Shown: piece after piece, positions 52,234-61,679 of the stretch
How positions within the stretch are numbered: the first letter of the stretch is position 1
Layout of the letters: each line of letters begins with the position of its first letter
NCBI RefSeq assembly: GCF_017355935.1
Contig: NZ_JAFIQT010000004.1
Span: 1 to 64,000 of the forward strand
Length of the DNA stretch: 64,000 nucleotides
DNA from: Telluribacter humicola
Lineage (GTDB): Bacteria > Bacteroidota > Bacteroidia > Cytophagales > Spirosomataceae
Direction of reading: 5' to 3'
The notes under the pieces: model-generated
The model's input: the letters and a program-made list of their open reading frames with translations, nothing else
Told to the model about the DNA's origin: nothing
Databases searched by the model: none
Position numbers and translations under genes: made by a program

Positions 52234-53982
52234 TTAGTAACCTTGGTTTTGCACTAAAAATCCTTCTTCGCTAGAAGCTCCGTCAATGGCACGTTGTGGA
52301 ATCGGAAACAATCTTTTGTGGACATTGCTATCGGTTTTCCCCGTCCAGTTGTTTTCATATTTTCCAAACCGTATCTGATAGTTTCTTCTAAACCCTTCCC
52401 AGTACAGCTCGAATCCAGATTCACGGAACAATATATCAAGGTCAATCGAATTCAAAGCATCAGGAGTCTGATCAGGCCGTGCATTTCTAGATGTTCTTAA
52501 CGTATTTATATCGGCCAGAGCCCCGGCATTGTCGCCATTTCTCAACTTAGCCTCGGCACGCATTAAATAGATTTCTCCTAAACGGATCAAAACTAAATCA
52601 ACACTACTGTAGCTGCAACAATTAGGAGCGGTGTGGCTAAACTGATATTTTGAAAACCGGTAACCTGTATTGTGTAAACTACCCGGACCGGTAAAATCAA
52701 CATTACGAGTATGGTTAACGTAGGTTAAATTGGCACCACTAGTTCTTTTATTGATGATAGGATATATTCTTACTTTACCGTCGTCGCACGTCAGTATATT
52801 TCCTCCTCCATCTTTTCTTGGGCCCCAAATGACACCGCGAAGTATTCCCCTGTCGATTTCAAACTTAGTGGCATCCACACAGTAATAATGCTCTGAATCA
52901 TTCAATGGACTTACCTGGCTAAGATCCTTGAGTGTACTAGGTATGACCGTATTTTCTTTATAGAAACGGGCATCGGCAGCGGCAGGATCCACATTTCCGT
53001 AAGCATCTACCCAGGTCTGGTAAAAATCAGGCGTAACTGCCGCCGCATCCGTTCCGCGTGTGTTGGGATACTCCGGTCTTGGAACCTGATCACCGGATAT
53101 CGACCAATAGGCCCAACGTTGATGGTCGGTTTCAAGTACTCCCCTTTGGTCGAGTGCGAATATGAGTTCTGGATTAGTATGGTTATCATCACTGAACAAA
53201 TCAAAATATTCAGGGGCTAATGAGTACGGACCGGCAATGATATCACTGGTATACTTTATAACCTTATCCATATCCTCCTTTTTGAATACTGGCTTACCAT
53301 ACGGATCACGATATACGGCAGCATTTAAATACAACCGTGCCAGCAACGCATTCACCGCATGTTTCCCTATTCTACCAGGGCCATTATTGTTTTTTATGAC
53401 ATTCACAACCGACAGAAGTTCACTCTCTACATAATCAATGGCTTCTTGTCCACGTAGAATTTCTGATTTTTGGTTGGCCTGCTCTTTCCTGAAAACAAGG
53501 CCCCAGTTATCAAGTGCCAACAGATTGAGATAGGCTTTCATGGCCACCATTTCGTAATAACCATCCTGGGCTTTTTGATTACCAGTTTCAGCTTCCAGCT
53601 TCAATCTTTCCGCAGCGATTACCGCTCTCGATAAGGTTAAGGTAATTTGTGTCCAGGTATCCCCAACCAGGCTATTGCTGGGAGTCATGAGATGCTGGTG
53701 AACCGCAATGAACTTGCCACCATCAAACCAGTCAGTACCCCCACGGTAAGGAAGGATAGCTTCATCGGAAGCAATCTCCTGAAGTCCAAAATTATTTGTG
53801 TGCAGCCATACACCATACCGGAGAAGACCATATACGGGAGCTATGGACCCACTCACCGTTTCGGCCTGGCCGGTTCCTGTCAGTGACTCATCAAAGACTT
53901 CCTCACTTAGATCGGAACAACCAAAAAAGGTGAACAACAATGCAATTATCGGTAGGCTTCTATTAAATTTTATGTTTTTCAT
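52234..53982 (-). CDS. SusD/RagB family outer-membrane lipoprotein
   Basis: 582 residues. The signal ends in a lipobox at FFGCSDL. SusD features are tetratricopeptide-like helices in the first half (YYEMVAMKAYLNLLALDNWG), AVNALLARLYLNAAVY near residue 205, and the typical end LIRLGEIYLMRAEAKLRNGDNAGALADINTLR then FELYWEGFRRNYQIRFG. It should deliver substrate to the SusC porin. It is preceded by SusC with a 47-nt gap. Confidence 0.88.
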   Translation of the reverse strand: MKNIKFNRSLPIIALLFTFFGCSDLSEEVFDESLTGTGQAETVSGSIAPVYGLLRYGVWLHTNNFGLQEIASDEAILPYRGGTDWFDGGKFIAVHQHLMTPSNSLVGDTWTQITLTLSRAVIAAERLKLEAETGNQKAQDGYYEMVAMKAYLNLLALDNWGLVFRKEQANQKSEILRGQEAIDYVESELLSVVNVIKNNNGPGRIGKHAVNALLARLYLNAAVYRDPYGKPVFKKEDMDKVIKYTSDIIAGPYSLAPEYFDLFSDDNHTNPELIFALDQRGVLETDHQRWAYWSISGDQVPRPEYPNTRGTDAAAVTPDFYQTWVDAYGNVDPAAADARFYKENTVIPSTLKDLSQVSPLNDSEHYYCVDATKFEIDRGILRGVIWGPRKDGGGNILTCDDGKVRIYPIINKRTSGANLTYVNHTRNVDFTGPGSLHNTGYRFSKYQFSHTAPNCCSYSSVDLVLIRLGEIYLMRAEAKLRNGDNAGALADINTLRTSRNARPDQTPDALNSIDLDILFRESGFELYWEGFRRNYQIRFGKYENNWTGKTDSNVHKRLFPIPQRAIDGASSEEGFLVQNQGY

Positions 53983-54029
53983 GATGTCTAGTATTTCACA
54001 GTGCCATTAAAAAATGGTTTCTTTCTTTT

Positions 54030-57000
54030 TTAGAAGGTTAGATTAAGGCCGAGCAGGAACGTTCTTGCCCTTGGATAGGTAAATCGGTCAATGCCAAAAG
54101 TTTGGATTCCTCCTGAGGCAGTTCCCGTATTGATTTCAGGATCGAATCCTGAATAATCAGTTATGACAAACAGGTTTTGACCAGTCAGCGTAAGGCTGAT
54201 GCGCTGAAAGGCATTACCCAGTCTGCTCCCGGTCAAGTTCCAGTTATAGGCCAGAGTTGCGTTGTTCAACCTTAGGAAAGAGCCATTCTCCAGGTATCGG
54301 GTCGATACCGTATTGGCATTACTCAATGCTTCATTGGGGTACTGAACGGCAAAGTCGGTTGAGTTGTTGGACTTAGCCAGCTGTGCCTTACTGTACAGGG
54401 TCATAGTCGTGTGATTGTAGACCTTGTTTCCTGCCACTCCATTGAAGTTTAGACCCAGATCAAAAGACTTATACTTGAAATTGAGGTAATAACCATAGAT
54501 TAGTTTGGGGATTGCGCTGCCTACAACAAGACGGTCATTGTCCAGTATTGCACCATCTCCGTTAGTGTCCCTGAATATGTTCTGTCCGTTCTCAGCGTTG
54601 ATACCATCAAACTGGTACATGTAGAAGGCACCGATTGGCTCATTGTTGATGTAGCCATTAATGGTCGCGCCCGTCTGGCCAGAACCCTGAGCTGCCCCTG
54701 TTGTCAGGATCGCGTAGGGTGAATCCTTAACCTGATTCCAGATATAGGTGATATTACCTCCCACATTATAAGAGAAGTTTCTCTGCGGGGCACTACGGTA
54801 ATCCAGGGTCAGTTCAACACCGTTGTTCTGGATGATCATGTTTGGAATGTTGTTCCAATAGGTAGAGGTAGGCTGAACAGGATCGTTAGGAACAACCTCC
54901 AGAAGTATATTGGAAGACTTTTTATTGAAATAATCTAAGGTACCGGTCAAACGGTTGTTAATCAATGCAAAATCAACTCCTACATCTACCTGGGTGGAAA
55001 CCTCCCATTGTAGATCCGGGTTTGCCAACCTAGTAAATATAATCCCGTAGGGATAACCCTGTAGTGTGGTGGCATCGGTATCAATGGGATACGTACTGAT
55101 ACTACCGGAACCTGTCTGTAATCTCTGCTCTAAATAACTGGCTTTTGTGATTTTGGAAGGAATCTCCTGATTACCGGTCCGGCCCCAACTTGACCGCAGC
55201 TTCAGGTTGTTGAAAACCGAATTGGCCATAAAATCCTCGTTGCTGATGTTCCATCCCAACGCGAAAGAGGGGAAAAGACCATACCTGTTATTCTCTCCAA
55301 ACTTAGAGGATCCATCGGCACGCATCGTACCGGTAAACATATATTTATCGTTAAATATGTAGTTCACTCTGCCGAAGAAAGATTGCAGCTGGTTTTTGAT
55401 AGCTTGCGAACTTACCGCAGTAGGGAATACAGTTGTACTGGCATGATCTTGATAGATAGGGTCAATATTATTGTTTGCAAAACCACGGTAAGTAGTTGTC
55501 CTGGTCTCATCCATAAATTCTTGAAAGGAGTGTCCAGCCAGTACAGTAACATTATGTACATCCTGACTCCAGTTATAGGTAAGCGTATTTTCAACAAGTT
55601 GATTGGTATTCGCACTTACTGAAGCATCCAATACTCCATTAGAAATATCAGACTCATTGACAACGGCCAGATAAGGCTTGTACTGCTGGTTCCTGTTGGT
55701 AGCGGAATAATCAACCCCGATGTTCAACTTATACGTAAGGCCCTTAACTAGTTCTATGGACGGTGAAATGTTTGCTAGAATGCGGTTGTTAATGGCCATG
55801 TCACTGAACAGGTCATACCTGGCAAGCGGATTCAAGGCATTGGTATTTAATAAGGTAGGCTTACCGTCCGTGTACGGTGCTATCGTCGGATTCAGACTAA
55901 GCATATCACTTATTGTAGACGTTATACTCGGACGTAAGTTTTCGGTTCGTGAGGCCGTTAGATTATAATCTATTATTAGTTTGCCATTGAATGCCCTTTG
56001 ATTCAGATTCAACTTTCCCGAATAGCGTTTTAGCCTGCTGTTCTTCAGGATTCCCTCCTGATCCTGGTAGCCTACGGATGTGAAGTAGGAAAAATTTTCA
56101 CTACTGGCACCGCTCATAGACAGGTTAAGATTGTTTGACACTCCCCTTTGAGTCAACTCATCCTGCCAGTTCGTATTTGCACCAAAATCTTCTAATTTAC
56201 CACCAACAGCCACCACTTGCTTACGGAATGCGTCGGCATCGAAAACATCTATTTTGTTAGCTATGGAGGACACTGCTGTAGATGCAACAAAATTGACTTG
56301 CGGCTTTCCCTTTCCTTTTTTAGTGGTAATTACTACAACTCCATTTGCTGCCCTGGACCCATATACCGCAGTTGCACTGGCATCCTTTAGCACATCAATG
56401 CTTTCTATATCGTTAGGATTGATAAAATTTAGTTGATTGGTGGGAACACCTGTAGAGGAATTGTCTAGGAGAAAGCCATCGACCACGTAAAGCGGCTGTG
56501 TTCCAGAACGCAAACTACCAATACCTCTGATAATTATATTCTGTGAAGCTCCGGGTTCGCCACTATTCGCGGCAATGGAGACACCGGCCAGTTTACCCTG
56601 CATGAGTTCACCTGGATTTGTTACGACACCCCGGTTGAAATCTTCACTACTAACAGAAGCAATGGCACCGGTAATGTCTGACCTTTTCTGAGTGCCGTAA
56701 CCTACCACAACAAGTTCATTCAGCTGCTTGGTATCAACGGATAGCGTAACATTGATGGCAGTATTTGTTACCACGACCTCTTGCGTCTGGAAACCAACCA
56801 TTGAAAAAACTAACGTCTCGTTGAGGTTAGCTTTGATGGTATACTTACCATTTGCATCCGTCGCAGTACCAATCGCCGTGTTCTTAACCATTACAGTAAC
56901 GCCTGGCAAAGGACCTTTTTCATCCCGAACTGTTCCCGAAATTGTGATTTCTTCACCCTGTCCCGCTTTCTCAACGTACAGAGTTGCCTTGCCTCCCGTA

Positions 57001-57107
57001 AAAACCCTGGCACCTAAGCTATCTGAGTAGGTTAGAAGCGTTCCGGAAAGAACGGTGGCAAAAAGAATGGGTCTTACTTTAGAAAGATTATAAAGTTTAC
57101 TTTTCAT
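54030..57107 (-). CDS. SusC/RagA family TonB-linked outer-membrane protein
   Basis: 1025 residues. A signal is followed by a carboxypeptidase-regulatory-like domain (ISGTVRDEKGPLPGVTVMVK, 57-130), the TonB-side motif ELVVVGYGTQKRSDITGAI, a plug with IIIRGIGSLRSGTQPLYVVDGF, and the barrel to a C-terminal LGLNLTF. Together with the SusD, phospholipase C-like and phosphatase genes, it probably imports products of phospholipid or inositol phosphate breakdown. Confidence 0.88.
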   Translation of the reverse strand: MKSKLYNLSKVRPILFATVLSGTLLTYSDSLGARVFTGGKATLYVEKAGQGEEITISGTVRDEKGPLPGVTVMVKNTAIGTATDANGKYTIKANLNETLVFSMVGFQTQEVVVTNTAINVTLSVDTKQLNELVVVGYGTQKRSDITGAIASVSSEDFNRGVVTNPGELMQGKLAGVSIAANSGEPGASQNIIIRGIGSLRSGTQPLYVVDGFLLDNSSTGVPTNQLNFINPNDIESIDVLKDASATAVYGSRAANGVVVITTKKGKGKPQVNFVASTAVSSIANKIDVFDADAFRKQVVAVGGKLEDFGANTNWQDELTQRGVSNNLNLSMSGASSENFSYFTSVGYQDQEGILKNSRLKRYSGKLNLNQRAFNGKLIIDYNLTASRTENLRPSITSTISDMLSLNPTIAPYTDGKPTLLNTNALNPLARYDLFSDMAINNRILANISPSIELVKGLTYKLNIGVDYSATNRNQQYKPYLAVVNESDISNGVLDASVSANTNQLVENTLTYNWSQDVHNVTVLAGHSFQEFMDETRTTTYRGFANNNIDPIYQDHASTTVFPTAVSSQAIKNQLQSFFGRVNYIFNDKYMFTGTMRADGSSKFGENNRYGLFPSFALGWNISNEDFMANSVFNNLKLRSSWGRTGNQEIPSKITKASYLEQRLQTGSGSISTYPIDTDATTLQGYPYGIIFTRLANPDLQWEVSTQVDVGVDFALINNRLTGTLDYFNKKSSNILLEVVPNDPVQPTSTYWNNIPNMIIQNNGVELTLDYRSAPQRNFSYNVGGNITYIWNQVKDSPYAILTTGAAQGSGQTGATINGYINNEPIGAFYMYQFDGINAENGQNIFRDTNGDGAILDNDRLVVGSAIPKLIYGYYLNFKYKSFDLGLNFNGVAGNKVYNHTTMTLYSKAQLAKSNNSTDFAVQYPNEALSNANTVSTRYLENGSFLRLNNATLAYNWNLTGSRLGNAFQRISLTLTGQNLFVITDYSGFDPEINTGTASGGIQTFGIDRFTYPRARTFLLGLNLTF

Positions 57108-57842
57108 ATATTTTATCTAATTCCAGTACTGAATGTTGCTGGTAAAAAATTAAAAGAATGGTTAAAAATAGAGTTCGAATTTTAATTCACATTATATAGG
57201 TACTTGAAGTTAATTGTAAGAGAATCAGCTCTACTATAAATCTATTAACGGGAGTACTGATTTAATTTCATTTGCTATAAACAGAAATATCAATTCAAAT
57301 CATACAAGATCATTTCTTCAAGTGTATAAACTAATTTAGATCTTTTTAAACTACCTTACTTAATGTACTATAAATACGCAAGATCAAGTACAGCTACATT
57401 AATATTATGACTCAATTGCTCTATAAATAATTCGCTCTATAAGAGTAATATGAAGCCGCAAAATAACCCTCACGACATTACTTGATGATTTTGTTTCTGT
57501 TAGCGAAATGTTAATTAAACACAGGTTATATTATCAATTTATTAAGGATGTCTAACAAGAAGAAATCAGACTAGTAATGGTAGAAACGTTAAATTTGACA
57601 AGAAAGAAAAAGAAAACTCAATAGGATATAGTAGGAAACAGCTAAACTGGTAGTAAGCTAAACTCATAAAACTTCGTAGGGTCTAAAAATATCCCTATTA
57701 AGTACCAGGCAACCTATTCACTTCGGGAGTTGGAAAGAATATTCTAGAAAATAGAGGGAGAAGAACTTGATAATGACATCTATCTATTCTGTTGTGAATA
57801 GAGTCTCCAACCTCAACTCAGCCATAGTTCTCAAAGACACAG
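57108..57842. other. AT-rich intergenic region upstream of susC
   Basis: 735 bp with no gene. It presumably holds the susC promoter; I see no clear TANNTTTG at the expected place on the minus strand. Confidence 0.4.
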
Positions 57843-58100
57843 AAGCTAGTGATAGCTCTTGAAGCAGATAGTAGAGGTGATGTAGTGATCCGTGAAACAC
57901 TCATAAGTGATACCACTACCGTAGAAAGGTTAGAATGGGACGCTATGGAAGGTAACTGCCATAACAAAAGTGTAGTCATTAACTATGATGACCAGAAGCA
58001 TCGAAAGTAGTAGATAAATGAAAGTGGTCAGACTCTACGGGCGACAATTCATATAGACGTAGTAGGAGGCAAGGCAGATACGCTCATGTACTACTTATGA
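57843..58100 (+). pseudogene. fragment of unknown gene with two adjacent TAG codons
   Basis: A single frame reads KLVIALEADSRGDVVIRET, then ISDTTTVERLEWDAMEGNC and VINYDDQKHRK. Two TAG codons follow, and the same frame continues INESGQTLRATIHIDVVGGK to a final TGA. Composition looks like real protein, but no start or family is seen. It is probably a decayed gene. Confidence 0.4.
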
Positions 58101-58308
58101 GTAGTGCTAAGAGGGATCAAACGTCCATTCATACAACAGACCATGACTACGCTCTATTTTACAAGCTCCGCCCCCTCTATGGCCTCATTGAATTCAATGA
58201 GGCTCCGTTTAGAAAGCCACCATCAGCAACAGAACTTAGAGCTGATACTAAACTAACATCACAGAGTACCGCCTTCATTTGCTACAATATAAAGTCATTA
58301 AGGCGACT

Positions 58309-58342
58309 TTTGAACAAAGCTTAAAAGGACGTTTGAACAAAG
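58309..58342. promoter_or_regulatory. direct repeat TTTGAACAAAG, candidate operator
   Basis: TTTGAACAAAG occurs at 58309-58319 and 58332-58342, 23 bp apart, about two helical turns. It lies just upstream of the -7-like element of the SDR gene. This may be a regulator site, perhaps for the AraC protein encoded downstream. Confidence 0.45.
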
Positions 58343-58362
58343 TCGATTATATATATCCAGCC

Positions 58363-58370
58363 TACTTTTG
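58363..58370 (+). promoter_or_regulatory. putative -7 element of the SDR promoter
   Basis: TACTTTTG matches TANNTTTG, 30 nt before the ATG at 58401. The nearest TTTG upstream is 27 nt away, longer than the usual spacer. Confidence 0.45.
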
Positions 58371-58400
58371 TCCTAAAAAAACACTAACAGTATTAAAGCA

Positions 58401-59396
58401 ATGGGACAAAACAATTACCAGGGAGCGATGCAGAAGCCGATAGGTTCTGGATTCAACGCCACATCTACAACAACTGATGTAATCAAAGGAATAGACCTTA
58501 CTGGTAAAATTGCCATCGTTACAGGTGGTAACACAGGAATAGGTTTAGAAACTACCAAAACACTAGCCGCCGCCGGAGCAACTGTAATCGTTCCTGCCAG
58601 AGATATCGAGAAAGCTAAGAGAAATCTAGCAGGCACTTCTAATGTAGAGTTGGAAACGATGGATCTAATGAACCCAGACTCCATTGACACCTTTGCAAAA
58701 AAGTTTTTAGATTCGGGCAGACCACTCCACATACTCATCAATAATGCGGGTATTATGTGGGTACCACTTCGCATGGATAACCGCGGCGTTGAATCACAAT
58801 TAGCTACTAACTATTTAGCTCAGTTTCAGCTTACGGCAAGACTCTGGACTTCTTTAATAAAAGCTGATGGGGCACGAGTAATTAACGTATCATCGCAAGG
58901 ACATCATTTCGCACCTTTCGACTTTGACGATCCTAATTTTTTGCATCGGGAATATGAAACATTGCAAGCTTACGGACAGTCAAAAACTGCTAGTAACCTA
59001 TTCTCTATGGAATTAGACAAACGGGCTGAAGCATACAACGTAAGAGCTTTCTCATTGCACCCTGGTTCTATCCACGGAACTGAGTTAGGCAGAGAAGCAT
59101 CATTAGAACTTTTTCAAAAGATGGGCTTCTGCGACGCAGAAGGTAATCTTTTAAAAGAGGTGGTGGCATCATTGAAGAATATCCCCCAAGGTGCAGCTAC
59201 CACTGTCTGGTGTGCTACTACCCCACTACTTAATAATATTGGAGGCGTGTATTGCGAAGATGCCGACATCGCTGAGTTAGCTCAAACCTCTACGACATCG
59301 TCAGGCGTAAAACTTTATTCTTTGGATGAAGCCAATGCAAAACGATTGTGGAAATTGAGCGAGGAAATGACTGGCATAATTTTCAACTTTGATTAA
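58401..59396 (+). CDS. short-chain dehydrogenase/reductase
   Basis: 331 residues. The NAD(P)-binding motif is VTGGNTGIGLETTKTLAAAGA near residues 40-60, followed by LINNAGIMWVP, the Ser in INVSSQGHHFAP, and YGQSKTASNL (YxxxK). It belongs to the retinol dehydrogenase/WW-oxidoreductase-like SDR group. It is followed by a rho-independent terminator, and an AraC regulator is encoded next on the same strand. Confidence 0.88.
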   Translation: MGQNNYQGAMQKPIGSGFNATSTTTDVIKGIDLTGKIAIVTGGNTGIGLETTKTLAAAGATVIVPARDIEKAKRNLAGTSNVELETMDLMNPDSIDTFAKKFLDSGRPLHILINNAGIMWVPLRMDNRGVESQLATNYLAQFQLTARLWTSLIKADGARVINVSSQGHHFAPFDFDDPNFLHREYETLQAYGQSKTASNLFSMELDKRAEAYNVRAFSLHPGSIHGTELGREASLELFQKMGFCDAEGNLLKEVVASLKNIPQGAATTVWCATTPLLNNIGGVYCEDADIAELAQTSTTSSGVKLYSLDEANAKRLWKLSEEMTGIIFNFD

Positions 59397-59430
59397 ATTC
59401 AACAAACTTATTACCCTGACTTATAAAGAT

Positions 59431-59467
59431 AAAGTTGCCGTCATTATGGGCGGCAACTTTAATTTTT
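59431..59467 (+). terminator. rho-independent terminator of the SDR gene
   Basis: The stem AAAGTTGCCG / CGGCAACTTT with a 10-base loop is followed by AATTTTTT. Confidence 0.85.
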
Positions 59468-59613
59468 TATATTAAACCCATTAAACGTATCAGCCAAATT
59501 CGAAGTAGGAAAAGATTACTTCCACACAATTTATCATAATAAATTTAAGAAGCAATTTCAAATAGTATATAATACAAACGCTTTTTTATAATTAAGTATT
59601 TAATATCAAGCCG

Positions 59614-60426
59614 ATGGAATATAAAGCGAAATATATAACAGACGATATCAAACTCTCCTGCTACGAAGACAAGTTCTTCAAATCAGATATTATGTTTGAG
59701 CACCATATGCTGATTTGGTTCATTTCGGGTGAGACAAAAATCGTTCAGACTAATGCAACCTATGTATTCAAAGAAGGTGATATCTTTTTAATTCCGAGGA
59801 ATCAACTGGCAACGATTATAAATTATCCAAAAAACAGCCAACCTCATAAAACAGTAGTAATGCACTTGACCACAACCAGATTAAGAGACTTTTATGCAAA
59901 CCATGACGTGAAACCCAAAGTATTAGAACCCCAAATGATATATTCTTATAACAACCACCCTCTACTGGAAAGTTGTTTAGCTTCACTGATACCCTACTTT
60001 GATATGGAAGAACTTCCCGAAGATATTGCATCCTTAAAAATTACTGAAGCTATTAGTATCCTTAGGGCAATTGACAAAGGAATAGACAATATTTTGGCAA
60101 ATTTTGAAGAACCCGGAAAGATTGATCTAGTAAGTTATATGGAGAATAACTTTATGTTCAACTTACCATTGGAGAAATTCGGATACTTAACGGGGCGGAG
60201 CCTAACTACATTTAAACGGGATTTCAAAATTGCATTTAACAAGACGCCACAACGATGGCTTACACAAAAGCGGTTAGAACTAGCACACTATCAATTTATC
60301 CAAAATAAAAAGAAGCCAATTGATGTTTGCTATGAAGTTGGATTCGAAAACCTATCCCATTTCTCATATGCTTTCAAAAAACATTTTGGCTATGCTCCAA
60401 CCGAATTAACTGGAAAATTACCTTAG
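59614..60426 (+). CDS. AraC-family transcriptional regulator
   Basis: 270 residues with an N-terminal cupin-like sensor (FKEGDIFLIPRNQLATIINYPKN) and a C-terminal AraC domain: LEKFGYLTGRSLTTFKRDFKIAFNKTPQRW and KPIDVCYEVGFENLSHFSYAFKKHFGYAPTE. It is convergent with the GH26 gene, overlapping it by 4 nt. It may regulate the SDR gene. Confidence 0.88.
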   Translation: MEYKAKYITDDIKLSCYEDKFFKSDIMFEHHMLIWFISGETKIVQTNATYVFKEGDIFLIPRNQLATIINYPKNSQPHKTVVMHLTTTRLRDFYANHDVKPKVLEPQMIYSYNNHPLLESCLASLIPYFDMEELPEDIASLKITEAISILRAIDKGIDNILANFEEPGKIDLVSYMENNFMFNLPLEKFGYLTGRSLTTFKRDFKIAFNKTPQRWLTQKRLELAHYQFIQNKKKPIDVCYEVGFENLSHFSYAFKKHFGYAPTELTGKLP

Positions 60427-61583
60427 AAAAACAGGAACCTTCTGCGTCGGTACAAGTGGGGTAAATCAGTTTCGAATACGGTATATTCATCTTTATAGAA
60501 ATTTAGGAAGTCGGGTACACTCGTATGCCCCGGATAGGGCGCGTAAAAGTGGGTAGCACTTCGCGAATCGTTTCGCCACACCAGCACGTAGGCGAGCTGC
60601 ATTTTTTCTGCTTTGAGGGATTTTAGCAAAGAACCCGTCCACCAGGTCGTATCGGGAATGGATTCCAGGCCGGTCTCGGTAAAAGCCGCCAGTTTACCGG
60701 CTTTGCGGGCGTAGTCCGAAACAATTTTAAGTTTGGCAATACCTGCCGGCATATTATAGCGGCCGTTACGGCCGAAATCGCCGTAATTGTCCATGCCTAC
60801 CATATCCACCCAGGCATCGCCGGGGTAGCGTTCCAGGTATTCGGCTTCAGTTTTGAAAAGTGCATCTGGTGAAAAAACGTAAATGAAATTATGTACGTTC
60901 AGGCTATCGCACAGGTACGAAACCGTAAACTGCCAGAGTGACCTGTATTCTTCGGCGGTGCAGTGTGGCTTTCCCCACCAGAACCAACCGCCGTCCAGCT
61001 CATGAAAGGGACGGAAGAGCATCGGCACCAGCTTGCCGTCGGCGCCCCGAACCGAATTTGCCAGGCTGCCTATTGTATGTAAAATTTCCTTGTATTGCTC
61101 ATGGTGCGAGCCGCCTGGTATCAGGCTAGCCACCGCCGGAGCAGAAAGAGAGTCTTTCCAGTAAAAGCCCGTTTGGGGAGTTACCGGATTGGAGAAATGC
61201 CATGCTACGGTCGTTACGCCGCCCCGGTTGTAGGTATCGACGATCTGGCGGCGAAGCGATTCCTTGGCCTGCTCGATGGCTTGGGGCAGACGCCCCGACA
61301 AACCGCTAAAATCAACCCCAATGACCGCAGGGTGCGAGCCTGTTACAGATTTAACATCGGAGCGGTCGGCCTCTCCATTCCAGCCGTGGCCGTATTCGGT
61401 GGCGTGCTGATGGCCGAAGAGAATCTGTTTTCGGGCTAGCCTACCAAGATTGTAGTACAGGGCTTTGGTTTCGGGGGTAGCTTTGGGATCGATTAGCCGG
61501 GGACGGGAAGTGGCCCCTACCGAAACGGCGGCCAGGTTGAAAGCCAGACTTAGCGAAGTCAGAAGTAGAAAAAGTCTATTCAT
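60423..61583 (-). CDS. glycoside hydrolase family 26 beta-mannanase
   Basis: 386 residues with a signal peptide (MNRLFLLLTSLSLAFNLAAVSVGA). GH26 motifs are ILFGHQHATEYGHGW, GGVTTVAWHFSNP, the acid/base Glu in MLFRPFHELDGGWFWWG near residue 209, and the nucleophile Glu in AFTETGLES near residue 303. It should cut beta-1,4-mannan or galactomannan. It is the last gene of the row SusD, IPT lipoprotein, GH26, but a terminator precedes it. Confidence 0.88.
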   Translation of the reverse strand: MNRLFLLLTSLSLAFNLAAVSVGATSRPRLIDPKATPETKALYYNLGRLARKQILFGHQHATEYGHGWNGEADRSDVKSVTGSHPAVIGVDFSGLSGRLPQAIEQAKESLRRQIVDTYNRGGVTTVAWHFSNPVTPQTGFYWKDSLSAPAVASLIPGGSHHEQYKEILHTIGSLANSVRGADGKLVPMLFRPFHELDGGWFWWGKPHCTAEEYRSLWQFTVSYLCDSLNVHNFIYVFSPDALFKTEAEYLERYPGDAWVDMVGMDNYGDFGRNGRYNMPAGIAKLKIVSDYARKAGKLAAFTETGLESIPDTTWWTGSLLKSLKAEKMQLAYVLVWRNDSRSATHFYAPYPGHTSVPDFLNFYKDEYTVFETDLPHLYRRRRFLFF

Positions 61584-61629
61584 AGTAGAAGGATGTGTCT
61601 TGATCTAGTGAATCAAGCCTGCTTTACAA

Positions 61630-61667
61630 GAAAAAACCCACAGCCTTCGGGATAGATGACTGTGGGT
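61630..61667 (-). terminator. rho-independent terminator/attenuator before GH26
   Basis: On the minus strand: ACCCACAG, 16-base loop, CTGTGGGT, then TTTTTT. It lies between the IPT gene (ends 61680) and GH26 (starts 61583), so it should lower enzyme expression relative to the binding proteins. Confidence 0.8.
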
Positions 61668-61679
61668 ATAAGTGTACTG

